A stretch of 47,683 nt of DNA from Candidatus Avelusimicrobium gallicola (GCA_020722185.1 DYLH01000011.1:1-47683), one strand, 5' to 3'; counted from the stretch's first letter, positions 24,585 through 34,721 are shown. Translations and numbers: made by a program. Notes: a model not told the origin generated them from the letters alone.

Positions 24585-26792
24585 TTGAGATTATTAATAG
24601 TTTCCAATAGACTTCCATTTTCTATTTCAAAGGAAGAAGGCGACATAAAACTTAAAGCTTCTTCAGGTGGGCTCGTATCAGGGATAAGTTCTTATCTCGA
24701 TTTCATGAATAATTCCAAAATTAGTGATTTTGAATATCTATGGATAGGATGGCCTGGAGCTGATATAGAAAAGGGAATGCAGAGTGATTTTTCCAAACAA
24801 GTAAGAGCTGATCACAATGTCGTTCCAGTATTTATTAGTGAAGAGGAAATGGACAAGTTCTATTTGGGTTTTTGCAACTCCACTATTTGGCCACTCTTCC
24901 ACTACTTCCCAATGCTTGCCAAATTTGATCAGGAACACTGGGAAATTTACAAAAAAATAAATTTGCTTTTCGCTGAAAAGGTACTTGAAGTAGCAACTGA
25001 TGAAGATGTAATTTGGATACATGATTATCATCTTATGTTGGTGCCATCTATATTGAGGGAAAAACTTGGTGATAAGGCAAAAATAGGATTCTTTTTACAT
25101 ATACCTTTCCCTTCATTTGAGGTTTACAGAACAATCCCAACTTCTTGGAGAGTAGAAATGCTTAAAGGTCTTTTAGGTTGCGATCTTATTGGCTTTCATA
25201 CAAATGAATATGCCCATTCTTTCCTGAGATCTGTGTTGAGGATATTGGGATTACAGAATAATTTAGGGCGTATAGAATATGGTTATAGACAGGTCAAGGT
25301 GGACACCTTCCCAATGGGCATAGATTTCAATAAATTCGATTCTGCCATAGAAAAACCCGAGGTAAAAAATGCTTACTTATCTCTAAAAGAAAGACTCAAA
25401 GGTATGAAGGTAATAGTTTCAGTGGATAGATTAGATTATACTAAAGGCGTCCCGAATCGATTAAAAGCTTTCAGAAATTTTTTAGTAAAAAATCCAGAAT
25501 ATCTTAAAAAGATAGTTTTAATTCTTATAATAGTGCCATCTAGAATAGGAGTAGACCAGTATCAGGAAATGAAAAATATTCTAGATAAAATAGTAAGTGA
25601 CATAAATGGTGAAATAGGTTCCATAGACTGGCAACCAATCATTTATCAATATAGACATATCTCTTTTGAACAACTGATATCTATTTACTCAATTGCTGAT
25701 ATAGCACTTATAACTCCACTTAGAGACGGCATGAATCTAGTAGCTAAGGAATACATAGCCTCAAAAAAGGGAAAAGGAGCACTTATATTAAGCGAGATTG
25801 CCGGAGCAGCCAAAGAGTTGTCAGAAGCATTTATTGTAAATCCCAATGATATAAATGAGATATCCGAGAGTATAAAAAAAGCTTTGGAAACTGACACGGC
25901 AGAACTTGAACGCAATCTTTTATCAATGAGAGATAGAATCTCCCGCTACAATGTGGTTCAGTGGGTAAAAGATTTTCTTAAAACACTGGAAAAATCAAAA
26001 CACGAATCGGAAAAGCTCAAAATCAAAATAATGAATAAGAATGATAAGGTCCATATACTTAAGGATTTTCAAAAAACATCAAAAAGGATTATCTTTCTAG
26101 ATTATGACGGCACTCTTGTCCCTTTTGCTTCTCGCCCAGATAAGGCGATACCAGATGGGCAATTATTGAAATTACTCGGCTCTCTTTCTAAAACTTCTGA
26201 AGTCTGCATAATTAGTGGAAGAGACTCATCTTTTCTTGAAAAACATTTCGCATCAATAAACGCTCATCTCTGCGCTGAACATGGCGCTCTACTGAAAGAA
26301 AAAAATGGTGCATGGAAAGTGATTACACATTCCACAACAGACTGGAAGAAAGAAATGATAGAGATATTTAAGCAATACTCAATTAGATTGCCTTATTCTC
26401 TGCTAGAGGAGAAATCCTTTTCTCTGACTTTACATTATCGCAATTGCGATCCTGAAATGGCCGAAATGCGCATCAGAGAATTTATTGATGAACTGGTTAA
26501 TTATACCTCTAATTTAAATCTTCAAGTCCTACTTGGCAATAAAGTCGTTGAAGTAAGAAATTATGATATAAATAAAGCAAATGCGGGACGTTATTTCCTG
26601 GAAAAAGAAAATTATGATTTCATTCTCTCCATTGGGGATGACTGGACTGATGAGGATCTCTTTGAATTTCTCAAAGATAAAACTTTATGGACAATTAATG
26701 TTGGACTAAAAAAATCATTGGCCAAATTTAGCGTTCTATCAGCAAATGATGTAAGAGAAATTCTCAAGGATATTTCCAATGTCTGTGTTTGA
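24585..26792 (+). CDS. otsAB: Bifunctional trehalose-6-phosphate synthase/phosphatase (OtsA-OtsB fusion)
   Basis: A 735-residue fusion. Residues 1-480 are a GT20 synthase (SNRLPFS, GGLVSG, WIGWPG, HDYHLMLVP, VDRLDYTKG, TPLRDGMNL), making trehalose-6-phosphate from a nucleotide sugar and glucose-6-phosphate. Residues about 498-735 are a HAD phosphatase: FLDYDGTLVPF near 501 with the nucleophile Asp, SGRDS, AEHGA and GDDWTDEDLF. The start is TTG 24585 with a full AGGAGG upstream. It likely makes trehalose for osmotic or stress protection. Such fusions are found in many bacteria and in yeast-like arrangements. Confidence 0.93.
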   Translation: MRLLIVSNRLPFSISKEEGDIKLKASSGGLVSGISSYLDFMNNSKISDFEYLWIGWPGADIEKGMQSDFSKQVRADHNVVPVFISEEEMDKFYLGFCNSTIWPLFHYFPMLAKFDQEHWEIYKKINLLFAEKVLEVATDEDVIWIHDYHLMLVPSILREKLGDKAKIGFFLHIPFPSFEVYRTIPTSWRVEMLKGLLGCDLIGFHTNEYAHSFLRSVLRILGLQNNLGRIEYGYRQVKVDTFPMGIDFNKFDSAIEKPEVKNAYLSLKERLKGMKVIVSVDRLDYTKGVPNRLKAFRNFLVKNPEYLKKIVLILIIVPSRIGVDQYQEMKNILDKIVSDINGEIGSIDWQPIIYQYRHISFEQLISIYSIADIALITPLRDGMNLVAKEYIASKKGKGALILSEIAGAAKELSEAFIVNPNDINEISESIKKALETDTAELERNLLSMRDRISRYNVVQWVKDFLKTLEKSKHESEKLKIKIMNKNDKVHILKDFQKTSKRIIFLDYDGTLVPFASRPDKAIPDGQLLKLLGSLSKTSEVCIISGRDSSFLEKHFASINAHLCAEHGALLKEKNGAWKVITHSTTDWKKEMIEIFKQYSIRLPYSLLEEKSFSLTLHYRNCDPEMAEMRIREFIDELVNYTSNLNLQVLLGNKVVEVRNYDINKANAGRYFLEKENYDFILSIGDDWTDEDLFEFLKDKTLWTINVGLKKSLAKFSVLSANDVREILKDISNVCV

Positions 26793-27411
26793 ATTTAAAA
26801 CTGAAATACACCTTGTAAAACTTTTGGGACTAAAAGCAAAAAACGTTAAAGAATTATATGAAACTCTTAAATCGGCTCCTTTGAGTTCTGTGTATTATCA
26901 TACACATAGATTTTTGAAACAACATCACTTTCTTTCTCCAGAGCCCCCGAATGACTTTGCCTATTGGATAAAAAATACACTTAATGTTAAAAATTTAGCC
27001 GAGATTATGGCAAGCGTAGATACTGTAAAATTTTCTAGTTTAGAAGAATTGCGATATGAACTTTGCCACTTAATGGCTGAGTGGTTGAATCAAGAATTTC
27101 CAGTAAACGATTGCTCTAAGGGAGAAGAGTTTCACTTTATGAGTTGTCAAACATTTGTTTTACCTACAGGATATAGGGCAAGGAATCTTGAGGAATTTAT
27201 AGAAAAAATTAAGATTGTGGACATAAACTCGATATATTTTCATATTTTTGAAGCCAAGCTTAGACTTAAAAAGGAACAAAATGACTTTCAAACATGGCTA
27301 GAAGAAATTGGAGAAAAAAAGCTCGCTGAAAAACTTTCAAATTTAGATCCTTACAATATGACCTTAGAGAATCTTAGAAAAAAAATTCTTGAAATTACAG
27401 CGGGAAGCTAA
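26779..27411 (+). CDS. DUF5752-family protein of the trehalose block
   Basis: A 210-residue protein of the family of unknown function DUF5752. It contains two related halves, each with a KxxNLxEL... SxYxH pattern: VKELYETLKSAPLSSVYYHTHRFL near 30-55 and ARNLEEFIEKIKIVDINSIYFHIFE near 135-160. It overlaps otsAB by 14 nt and is followed by a trehalose-synthase-like glycosyltransferase after 2 nt, an order that recurs in other bacteria. It may aid or regulate one of these enzymes (inference from context only). Confidence 0.75.
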   Translation: MSVFEFKTEIHLVKLLGLKAKNVKELYETLKSAPLSSVYYHTHRFLKQHHFLSPEPPNDFAYWIKNTLNVKNLAEIMASVDTVKFSSLEELRYELCHLMAEWLNQEFPVNDCSKGEEFHFMSCQTFVLPTGYRARNLEEFIEKIKIVDINSIYFHIFEAKLRLKKEQNDFQTWLEEIGEKKLAEKLSNLDPYNMTLENLRKKILEITAGS

Positions 27412-27413
27412 AA

Positions 27414-28628
27414 ATGATAAATATCAAGAACTATGAATCCATAGTAGGCGCACAAGCAATAAATGAGCTCTACTATCTGGGCGAAAAACTAAAGGGAAAA
27501 AAAGTAAAAAACATAAACTCCACAGCCGTGGGTGGCGGTGTGGCAGAGATACTTACTAAAATGGTGCCATTGTTAAATCAAATTGGAGTTGAAACTCAGT
27601 GGGACGTAATAAAGGGGGATCAAAAATTCTTCACAATTACAAAAAAAATGCATAATGCCTTACATGGCAAGCCAGAAGTTTTCTCAGAAGAAGATTTTGA
27701 ATACTTCTCTCAAATTGCAAGAGAAAACGCAGAAAATATAGATTTATCCTCAGATGTGATTTTCGTACATGATCCGCAACCAATAATGCTTGTAGAAAAA
27801 AGACATAACAATAAATGGCTATGGCGTTGTCATGTAGATATCACTGAATCTAGCGAAAATGTTTATACTTTTCTTAAGAATTATATATTACGCTATGATA
27901 CTTGCGTCTTTTCCTCGCCCGCTTTTTCCCAAAAAGATATAGAGATACCTCAAGTAATGATATGTCCTTCTATAGATCCGCTCAGCGATAAAAATAAAGA
28001 ACTTCCAGTAGAAGAAGTAAACAAGGTCTTTGAAGAGTTTGGGATAGACCGCAAACGGCCAGTCATAACTCAGATTTCCCGTTTTGATCATCTCAAAGAT
28101 CCTGTGGGTGTTATAAAAGCATACAAACTTGTGAAAAAATATAATGACTGTCAGTTGGTATTAGCGGGAGGAGGAGCCACAGATGACCCGGAGGGGATAA
28201 AAGTTTATGAAGAGGTTATTTCGGCTGCTGAAGGTGACCAGGACATACACATACTTTTGCTTCCCCAAAATGACATTCTTATCAATGCCCTACAAAGGGG
28301 AAGCGATATAATAATACAAAAATCACTGAAAGAAGGTTTTGGGTTGACAGTTTCAGAAGCATTATGGAAAGAGAAACCGGTAATAGCTTCCGCTGTTGGT
28401 GGGATACCATTACAAATAACTCACAAATATGGCGGCTTGCTTACATATTCCATAGAGGGAACAGCCTATTATCTTAAGCAATTATTAAATGCCCCAGACT
28501 ATGCCGCTATGCTTGGCAGAAATGGCAAAGAACATATAAAGAATAATTTCCTAATAACAAGACACTTAAAAGAATATTTACTGCTTTTCCTGTCGGTTTA
28601 TAATGCGCAAGATATAGTCTACTTCTAA
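27414..28628 (+). CDS. TreT-like trehalose glycosyltransferring synthase (GT4)
   Basis: A 404-residue GT-B glycosyltransferase. It matches the TreT group: opening INELYYLGEKLKGKKVKNINSTAVGGGVAEIL, then DVIFVHDPQP, LWRCHVDIT, and the GT4 end motif KEGFGLTVSEALWKEKPVIASAVGGIP. TreT joins glucose from a nucleotide sugar to free glucose, giving trehalose in one step. The cell would therefore have two trehalose routes in one operon, or the enzyme may run in the degradative direction. Trehalose phosphorylase of the same family is the main alternative. Confidence 0.82.
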   Translation: MINIKNYESIVGAQAINELYYLGEKLKGKKVKNINSTAVGGGVAEILTKMVPLLNQIGVETQWDVIKGDQKFFTITKKMHNALHGKPEVFSEEDFEYFSQIARENAENIDLSSDVIFVHDPQPIMLVEKRHNNKWLWRCHVDITESSENVYTFLKNYILRYDTCVFSSPAFSQKDIEIPQVMICPSIDPLSDKNKELPVEEVNKVFEEFGIDRKRPVITQISRFDHLKDPVGVIKAYKLVKKYNDCQLVLAGGGATDDPEGIKVYEEVISAAEGDQDIHILLLPQNDILINALQRGSDIIIQKSLKEGFGLTVSEALWKEKPVIASAVGGIPLQITHKYGGLLTYSIEGTAYYLKQLLNAPDYAAMLGRNGKEHIKNNFLITRHLKEYLLLFLSVYNAQDIVYF

Positions 28629-28645
28629 TTTTATATCATATTATC

Positions 28646-29530
28646 ATGGATTTCGGTCAACTAAATGGAAAAAATATATTCATTTCTGGTTTTGGGAAAA
28701 ACTGCGGAAAGACTACTTTCCTTAAGTTTTTGCTCACACAAATTGTTGGGAGAAGAGCCTATTTTTCAATAGGTATAGATGGCGAAAAAACAGATGAAAT
28801 TTATAGCAATCTCAAACCAAGGATAAAAGCCTCTGCAGGAGACTTTTTTTTATATAATCCTTTTTTTTCTTCTCCAAAGGCAAGTATAAAAATAATAAAT
28901 TCCTATGAAAACGGGCATCTTGTCCTTGCTGAAACTATTAGAAGTGGATTTGTTGAAATTCATGGTCCTTCAGGTAATTACAAACTGGAAGAAATAGTTT
29001 CAGATCTCAGAAAATTTGGAGCAGAAACAGTCATAGTTGATGGCGCATTTGATAGGCTAACTCAGGTGGCGGCTGTCCCAAGAGCTAAAGTTTTTTATGT
29101 CTGCCATGTCTCTAAAGAAAATCTTAATGAAACTGCTATGCGTATTTCGCTACTTTTTTCCCTATCTAAAACGCCATGTATCAAAGAAAATATTTCTTAT
29201 TTTGATTTCACTTCCAGCTCGCCAATTCTCAAAAGGGAAATTTTTTTTCTTCCTGGAGCTTTAACTTTCAATAAAGCTAACAATATTCCAAAAGAAGCAA
29301 AAAAAGTGATTCTTGAAGATTTAACAAAAGTTTTTGTTGACTATAATTACTGGGAAGCATTAAAAAAAGAAAAAGAAATTTATTTTGCCACAAGTATAGG
29401 TTTAACTGCATTTGTAGTTAATTTATATAATATTGGCAGAGAGGCATTTGAGGAAAGGTTAAAAGATAAGGAAATTTTAACTAGGATGATATATAATCCA
29501 TATGAACATCAACCACTTCGCAGAACTTGA
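28646..29530 (+). CDS. kamB: KamB-like P-loop protein of the lysine operon
   Basis: A 294-residue protein with a P-loop GFGKNCGKTT near residues 15-24 and an acidic VIVDGAFDR segment near 130. In clostridial lysine-fermentation clusters a P-loop protein (KamB) and a MutS-like protein (KamC) are encoded next to kamD and kamE, the same order as here. Their role is unproven; reactivation or cofactor handling of the B12 aminomutase is often supposed. It has no Shine-Dalgarno; TATCAT (28634-28639) ends 6 nt before ATG, so a second, internal promoter may start here. Confidence 0.78.
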   Translation: MDFGQLNGKNIFISGFGKNCGKTTFLKFLLTQIVGRRAYFSIGIDGEKTDEIYSNLKPRIKASAGDFFLYNPFFSSPKASIKIINSYENGHLVLAETIRSGFVEIHGPSGNYKLEEIVSDLRKFGAETVIVDGAFDRLTQVAAVPRAKVFYVCHVSKENLNETAMRISLLFSLSKTPCIKENISYFDFTSSSPILKREIFFLPGALTFNKANNIPKEAKKVILEDLTKVFVDYNYWEALKKEKEIYFATSIGLTAFVVNLYNIGREAFEERLKDKEILTRMIYNPYEHQPLRRT

Positions 29531-31058
29531 AAAGATAATGGCTCATCTCAAGCCTCTTTCTCCCAAAGGGAAAGAGGCAGCAGAAAAGCTTTATTTGACT
29601 TCCGATGAAAGTAAAATTATTAGGCGACTTAATAGTATAAAGTTGGCGCGTCGATTCTTGCGATCCAAGAAATTGAAAACAGATAAGATCAAGTATCATC
29701 TCAAAAAAATACCAATACTAAAAGAAAAAGAGGAATATTCAGCTGACGAAATATTTTTGTTTAAAAAATTTATAAACAACACGGCTGCCATATTTTCGTA
29801 TTTAGGTGAGAATGAAAAAAAATTTTTTGGGGCATATTTTAACCTTCAAGACTTGCTAAATGAGCTATCAAAAGATGCAAAAGGTGATGAATTTTATATA
29901 TCAAGTGCCTATGATTTGGAACTTGGCGAAGTCAGAGAAAAAATCGCTGAACTAGAAAAAAAGATAAATGTGGAGTTAAATCAATTCTATTCTCAAATAA
30001 AGCAAGAGACAGATCTTGATTTTTCAGGAAAAGATTTTCTGATAGTTGGGCAGGAGATAAAGCAAAAAAATAAAAAACTTCTCTATCTGGAAACTTATGA
30101 TAATTTTTCATTTATCGCCAAACCTATTCTAAATTCTAAATTGGTTAACTTGAATATTGAAAAGGAAGAGTTACTGAAAAGAGAAAGAGAAATTGAGCTC
30201 AAAGTGCTTTCCAGATTGTCATTAAAAATAAAAAAAGTTTTTCCAGAAATCTTATCTTATTCAAAAATCATAGAAGAGATAGATCTGGCTTTCGCAGCAG
30301 CTACTATGGCTGAAGAACTAGGGCTTAGTGAACCAAAGCTTGGACAGGATAAAATACAATGCGAAAAAGCATTTTTTCCGCCTTTAAAAGAAGAACTGGA
30401 TAAATTGAACATACCTTACACGCCTCTTTCATTTTCTTTTTCGAAAAAGATAAATGTGATCACAGGTTCCAATATGGGCGGCAAGACCGTGGTTCTTAAA
30501 ACTCTCGCTTTATGTCAGGTTTTAGCTCAGATGGGTCTCTTTGTTCCAGCTGATTCATATAGCGCACCCATATTCGGATCAATCTTTTCTATGGGAGAAG
30601 AGGGACATATTGCAGGGCTTAGTTCTTTTGGAACAGAAATAAATGAACTCATTTATGCCCTAAATGAAAAAAAAATGCCAAAACTCATATTTGCGGATGA
30701 ATTTGCCAAAACAACAAATTCAGCTCAAGGGTCTGCTCTTTTTTCAGCCATAATAGAGAAATTTTCAAAGCAAGATGTATACTTTTTTGCCGCCACACAT
30801 TTAGGAGAAATTAAAGGGACAGATGAGACTGATTTTTTGTCTATGAAAGGTTTTAATAAAGAGAAATATTCATCAGGCAAAAACCTTGACGAACTATCTG
30901 AAAGTGAACGATTAAAACTTATAAACAAACATATGGATTATACCCTAATCAGAAATGCAAAGCAAAAATCATTTTATGATGCTTTTAATATAGCCAGCTT
31001 GCTTGGACTCGATAGAGAAATAGTGGATTCTGCGATAAAACATTTGAAAGAAAAATAG
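29502..31058 (+). CDS. kamC: KamC-like MutS-domain ATPase
   Basis: A 518-residue protein whose C-terminal third is a MutS ATPase domain: Walker A TGSNMGGKTVVLKT near residue 322, then FGTEINEL, Walker B LIFADEFAKTT near 390 and THLGEIKG. The N-terminal mismatch-recognition domain of MutS is absent, so DNA repair is unlikely. Its place between kamB and kamD matches KamC of clostridia. It overlaps kamB by 29 nt; an internal ATG at 29538 is a possible later start. I infer a chaperone or reactivating ATPase for lysine 5,6-aminomutase. Confidence 0.82.
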   Translation: MNINHFAELEKIMAHLKPLSPKGKEAAEKLYLTSDESKIIRRLNSIKLARRFLRSKKLKTDKIKYHLKKIPILKEKEEYSADEIFLFKKFINNTAAIFSYLGENEKKFFGAYFNLQDLLNELSKDAKGDEFYISSAYDLELGEVREKIAELEKKINVELNQFYSQIKQETDLDFSGKDFLIVGQEIKQKNKKLLYLETYDNFSFIAKPILNSKLVNLNIEKEELLKREREIELKVLSRLSLKIKKVFPEILSYSKIIEEIDLAFAAATMAEELGLSEPKLGQDKIQCEKAFFPPLKEELDKLNIPYTPLSFSFSKKINVITGSNMGGKTVVLKTLALCQVLAQMGLFVPADSYSAPIFGSIFSMGEEGHIAGLSSFGTEINELIYALNEKKMPKLIFADEFAKTTNSAQGSALFSAIIEKFSKQDVYFFAATHLGEIKGTDETDFLSMKGFNKEKYSSGKNLDELSESERLKLINKHMDYTLIRNAKQKSFYDAFNIASLLGLDREIVDSAIKHLKEK

Positions 31059-31081
31059 CATTTGAGGATTGCGGAGGATAA

Positions 31082-32659
31082 ATGAATAAAAAACTTGGAC
31101 TATCAAAATCAAAAATAAATAAATCGCGTCAATTGGCATCTAAAATAACAGGAAAGATACAAAACTACATAGACTCACATACCACAATAACTGTGGAAAG
31201 AGCTACCCTGAGACTTTTGGGCGCAGATGGCGCAAATAGCGAGGGGATCCCTGTTCCAAATCTTATAGCAGATTCACTTATAGATAAATGCCCCTTCGGC
31301 TTAGCTAGGTATTATATCAACGCTTTAATCAAAACTGGACAAGAGCCAGAAGAGCTTAATTCTCAAATATCCAAGGGATTGGATATATCCAAGATAGATC
31401 TCGCAGATCCAAAAGCTATTGAAAAAAAAGCCGGAGAATTATTAAATTTGTTCGATGCCCGTCTCAATGCTAATGTTTCATACAGAAAAGCCAAAATTAA
31501 GGAATTTGAGAAAAATGAAAAAAATCCATGGATATATGTAATAGTCGCAACCGGAAACATATATGAGGATGTAAAACAGGCAAAGGCTGCAGCAATGGAA
31601 GGCGCCGATATAGTAGCTGTTATAAGGACTACGGCGCAAAGCCTATTAGACTATGTTCCATATGGAGCCACCACCGAAGGTTTTGGCGGAACATATGCCA
31701 CACAAGAAAATTTCAGAATAATGAGAAAAGCTCTGGATGAAGTGTCTGAAAAAGAAAAAAGATACATAAGACTCGTGAATTACTGTTCAGGACTTTGTAT
31801 GCCAGAAATAGCGGCAATGGGCGCTATAGAAAGACTTGATATGATGCTAAATGACTCAATGTATGGAATCCTGTTTAGAGACATAAATATGTATAGAACA
31901 TTCACAGATCAATTCTTCTCAAGAATGATAAATGCTTCGGCCGATATAATAATAAACACAGGAGAAGACAATTATCTGACTACATCAGACGCTGTTGAAA
32001 AAGCCCACACAGTTTTGGCTTCACAATTCTTGAATGAAAGTTTTGCGCATAGAGCTGGAATGAGAGATGAATTGCTTGGGCTTGGGCATGCATTTGAAAT
32101 GAATCCAGAGATAAAGAGTGGATTTCTGCTGGAATTTGCTCAAGCTTTGATGGCCAGAGAAATATTTGAGAATCATCCTCTCAAGTATATGCCTCCAACC
32201 AAGTTTATGACCGGTAATATTTTCAAGGGCTATGCAATGAATACTATGTTTAATTTTGTCACTAAAGCCACAAATCAGAAAATAGAGCTGCTCGGTATGC
32301 TTACAGAAGCTATACACACTCCGTATTTGCAGGACAGGGCTCTGGCTATAGAAAACGCTCTATATGTTCACAATAATGTGGAGGGATTCCTGGATGAAGT
32401 GGAATTTAAGAAAAATGGCATAATAAAAAATCGCGCAAATCAGGTATTAGATGAAACTTTAGAAATGTTGAAAGAAGTAAATAAGATTGGTCTTTTCAAA
32501 GCTATTGAGATAGGTATGTTCGCTGACATCAAAAGGCCTCCGGAAGGGGGGAAAGGTTTTGATGGGGTCTTTGAAAAGGATGAAAATTATTACAATCCAG
32601 TAGAAATTTACCTTAAATCCAGATTGGGTTTGTTGGAAAAAAAGGATATTGAAAAATAA
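31082..32659 (+). CDS. kamD: Lysine 5,6-aminomutase, alpha subunit
   Basis: A 525-residue TIM-barrel large subunit of the adenosylcobalamin- and PLP-dependent aminomutase that moves the terminal amino group of beta-lysine (or D-lysine) to give 3,5-diaminohexanoate. Conserved stretches include TTVERATLRLLGADG, VRTTAQSLLDYVPYGATTEGFGGTYATQENF-type loop (here near residues 180-215) and MPPTKFMTGNIFKG. Length is near the clostridial enzyme. GCGGAGG precedes the ATG. Its partner subunit follows after a short gap. Confidence 0.95.
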   Translation: MNKKLGLSKSKINKSRQLASKITGKIQNYIDSHTTITVERATLRLLGADGANSEGIPVPNLIADSLIDKCPFGLARYYINALIKTGQEPEELNSQISKGLDISKIDLADPKAIEKKAGELLNLFDARLNANVSYRKAKIKEFEKNEKNPWIYVIVATGNIYEDVKQAKAAAMEGADIVAVIRTTAQSLLDYVPYGATTEGFGGTYATQENFRIMRKALDEVSEKEKRYIRLVNYCSGLCMPEIAAMGAIERLDMMLNDSMYGILFRDINMYRTFTDQFFSRMINASADIIINTGEDNYLTTSDAVEKAHTVLASQFLNESFAHRAGMRDELLGLGHAFEMNPEIKSGFLLEFAQALMAREIFENHPLKYMPPTKFMTGNIFKGYAMNTMFNFVTKATNQKIELLGMLTEAIHTPYLQDRALAIENALYVHNNVEGFLDEVEFKKNGIIKNRANQVLDETLEMLKEVNKIGLFKAIEIGMFADIKRPPEGGKGFDGVFEKDENYYNPVEIYLKSRLGLLEKKDIEK

Positions 32660-32692
32660 TTTTTGATTCAATGGAGTATCAGCGGAGGATAT

Positions 32693-33430
32693 ATGAACAT
32701 AGTAAAAGCTTATGGAGACACCTTAAATGACGGAGCGATACAGCTTTCTTTCACCTTGCCGATTCCTTTCGGCGGCAAAGCCAAAGAGGCTGCCAGACTT
32801 TTTGTATTAAAAATGGGATTTAAACACGCCGATATAGTACATAGCGCTCCTCTCAGCGATGATTTCACTTTTTTTGTGGCCTATGCCAAGACAGAAAACT
32901 CAATAGATTACGACGAAGTTGAATATACGGAAGCGGTTGACAAAGCCATGTCTATGGATGAGGTAAACGCATTTATAAAGCAAAATTTCAAAAGAAAAAT
33001 AACAATCATAGGCGCATGCACAGGATTTGACGCGCATACAGTTGGGATAGACGCAATAATGAATATGAAAGGCTATAATCATCATTTTGGCCTCGAGAGA
33101 TATCCTATGGTGGAGGCTCTCAATTTAGGAGCTCAGGTCCCAAATGAAAAGTTAATAGAGCAGGCCAAAAAGGTGAATGCCGATGCCATAATAATTTCTC
33201 AGATAGTAACACAAAAAGACGCGCATATAAAAAATCTGACAAATTTCATAGAATTAATAGAAGCCGAGAAACTTAGAGAAAGATTTGTTTTTGTCATAGG
33301 TGGACCAAGAATAAGCAATAAACTGGCTATTGAACTTGGTTTTGACGCTGGCTTTGGCCCCGGCACTTATGCGGAAGATGTGGCAACATTTATTGTAAAA
33401 AAGATGTATGAAAAGATGATAGAAAAATAA
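32693..33430 (+). CDS. kamE: Lysine 5,6-aminomutase, beta subunit
   Basis: A 245-residue B12-binding subunit. The base-off motif DxHxxG is Asp113-Ala-His115-Thr-Val-Gly118, His115 being the lower cobalt ligand. Lys126, eleven residues later, has the spacing of the PLP Schiff-base lysine of the clostridial enzyme (His133/Lys144). The N-terminal dimerisation part precedes. ATG 32693 with GGAGG upstream is preferred to a TTG at 32663. A C-terminal GGPRISN loop completes the Rossmann-like fold. Confidence 0.95.
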   Translation: MNIVKAYGDTLNDGAIQLSFTLPIPFGGKAKEAARLFVLKMGFKHADIVHSAPLSDDFTFFVAYAKTENSIDYDEVEYTEAVDKAMSMDEVNAFIKQNFKRKITIIGACTGFDAHTVGIDAIMNMKGYNHHFGLERYPMVEALNLGAQVPNEKLIEQAKKVNADAIIISQIVTQKDAHIKNLTNFIELIEAEKLRERFVFVIGGPRISNKLAIELGFDAGFGPGTYAEDVATFIVKKMYEKMIEK

Positions 33431-33459
33431 TAGTTTAGCAATGATCTCATGGAGGAATA

Positions 33460-34704
33460 ATGTCAGATAAACTTAAACTTGAAAATTCTCAAAAGCTTTA
33501 CGCAGAATCGCAAGATCTTATACCAGGCGGCATGATGGGGATAAGGAGACCTTATAATTTTGTTCCGGGTGAATATCCAATTTTTTTTGAATACGGCAAA
33601 GGCGGAAAAGTTGTAGATGTGGATGGGAATGAGTACATAGATATGCTTTGCGCATATGGTCCGATAATAATAGGACACAGGGAAAAAGAGATAGATAAAG
33701 CAGTTATAAATCAGATGAAAGAAAAGGGATTTTGTATGTCTCTTGTTCAACCAATTCAAAATGAATTGGCAAGAAAAATAATATCCATGGTTCCATCAGC
33801 TGAAAAAGTTGTTTTTGTTAAAACTGGTTCAGACGCAACCACTCTCGCCACAAGGATAGCCAGAGGACATACAAAGAAGACAAAGATACTCCGCTGCGGA
33901 TATCATGGCTGGCATGATTGGTGCGTTGAGGTAAAGGGCGGGATACCTAAAAAACTTTATGAAGATGTATATGAATTTGAATACAATAATCTCGAACAGG
34001 TGGAATCATTAATGAAAGAGCATGGCAATGATACTGCTGCCATAATAGTTACCCCGGTAGGACACCCTCTGGCTCACCCTGTTGAGATGCCCAAACCAAA
34101 TTTCTTGCAAGGCGTCAAAGAATTGGCTCAGAAATATGGCGCAGTATTGATATTCGATGAAATAAGAAGCGGATTCAGATTCTCTCTTGGCGGAGCTCAA
34201 AAAGCATTTGGCGTGACACCGGACCTATCAGTATTTGGCAAGGCTATGGCAAATGGCTATGAGATAAGCATGGTTGTTGGGAAAAAAGAAATAATGGATG
34301 TTTTGGTGAAAGAAGTTTTTGTCTCTTCCACATATTTTCCAAACTCTCTTTCAATGGTTGCAGCATTAAAGACTATAGAAATTATGGAAAGAGATAATAT
34401 CCTGGATGCGGTAAGGAAAAGAGGTGAGATATTTGCATCTGTAATAGAAAAGTACTTAAAGAGAAATGATCTACCAGTAGAATTTTCTGGCGCGCCTCTC
34501 ATGCCATATATAACATTCAATAAGGATGAGAATGGACTATACAAAAAACTTCGCAATGAATTTTATACTCAGCTCATAAGGAGAAAAGTATTTTTGCAAC
34601 CATATCATCACGGTTATGTATGCTACAGACACAGCGCAAAAGATATGAAATACGCTGCTGAAATGGTTTGTGAAAGTCTTGAAGAAATAAGAAAAAGTAT
34701 TTAA
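33460..34704 (+). CDS. kat: Class III aminotransferase, probable 3-aminobutyryl-CoA transaminase
   Basis: A 414-residue fold-type I PLP enzyme, similar in general to glutamate-1-semialdehyde aminomutases. Motifs: [33 protein letters not shown], and the PLP Lys in VFGKAMANG near residue 260. The operon has no 3-aminobutyryl-CoA ammonia-lyase (Kal). An acyl-CoA beta-transaminase of this class was described from a Cloacimonas-type lysine cluster, turning 3-aminobutyryl-CoA and 2-oxoglutarate into acetoacetyl-CoA and glutamate. Position between kamE and a thiolase fits this function. AGGAGG-like site before ATG. Confidence 0.8.
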   Translation: MSDKLKLENSQKLYAESQDLIPGGMMGIRRPYNFVPGEYPIFFEYGKGGKVVDVDGNEYIDMLCAYGPIIIGHREKEIDKAVINQMKEKGFCMSLVQPIQNELARKIISMVPSAEKVVFVKTGSDATTLATRIARGHTKKTKILRCGYHGWHDWCVEVKGGIPKKLYEDVYEFEYNNLEQVESLMKEHGNDTAAIIVTPVGHPLAHPVEMPKPNFLQGVKELAQKYGAVLIFDEIRSGFRFSLGGAQKAFGVTPDLSVFGKAMANGYEISMVVGKKEIMDVLVKEVFVSSTYFPNSLSMVAALKTIEIMERDNILDAVRKRGEIFASVIEKYLKRNDLPVEFSGAPLMPYITFNKDENGLYKKLRNEFYTQLIRRKVFLQPYHHGYVCYRHSAKDMKYAAEMVCESLEEIRKSI

Positions 34705-34721
34705 CCTACAAGGAGGAATAT

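Noticed and set aside
29502-31058. DNA mismatch repair MutS/MutS2
   Set aside because: Only the ATPase domain region is MutS-like; the recognition domains and the Smr nuclease of MutS2 are absent, and the gene is embedded in the kam operon.
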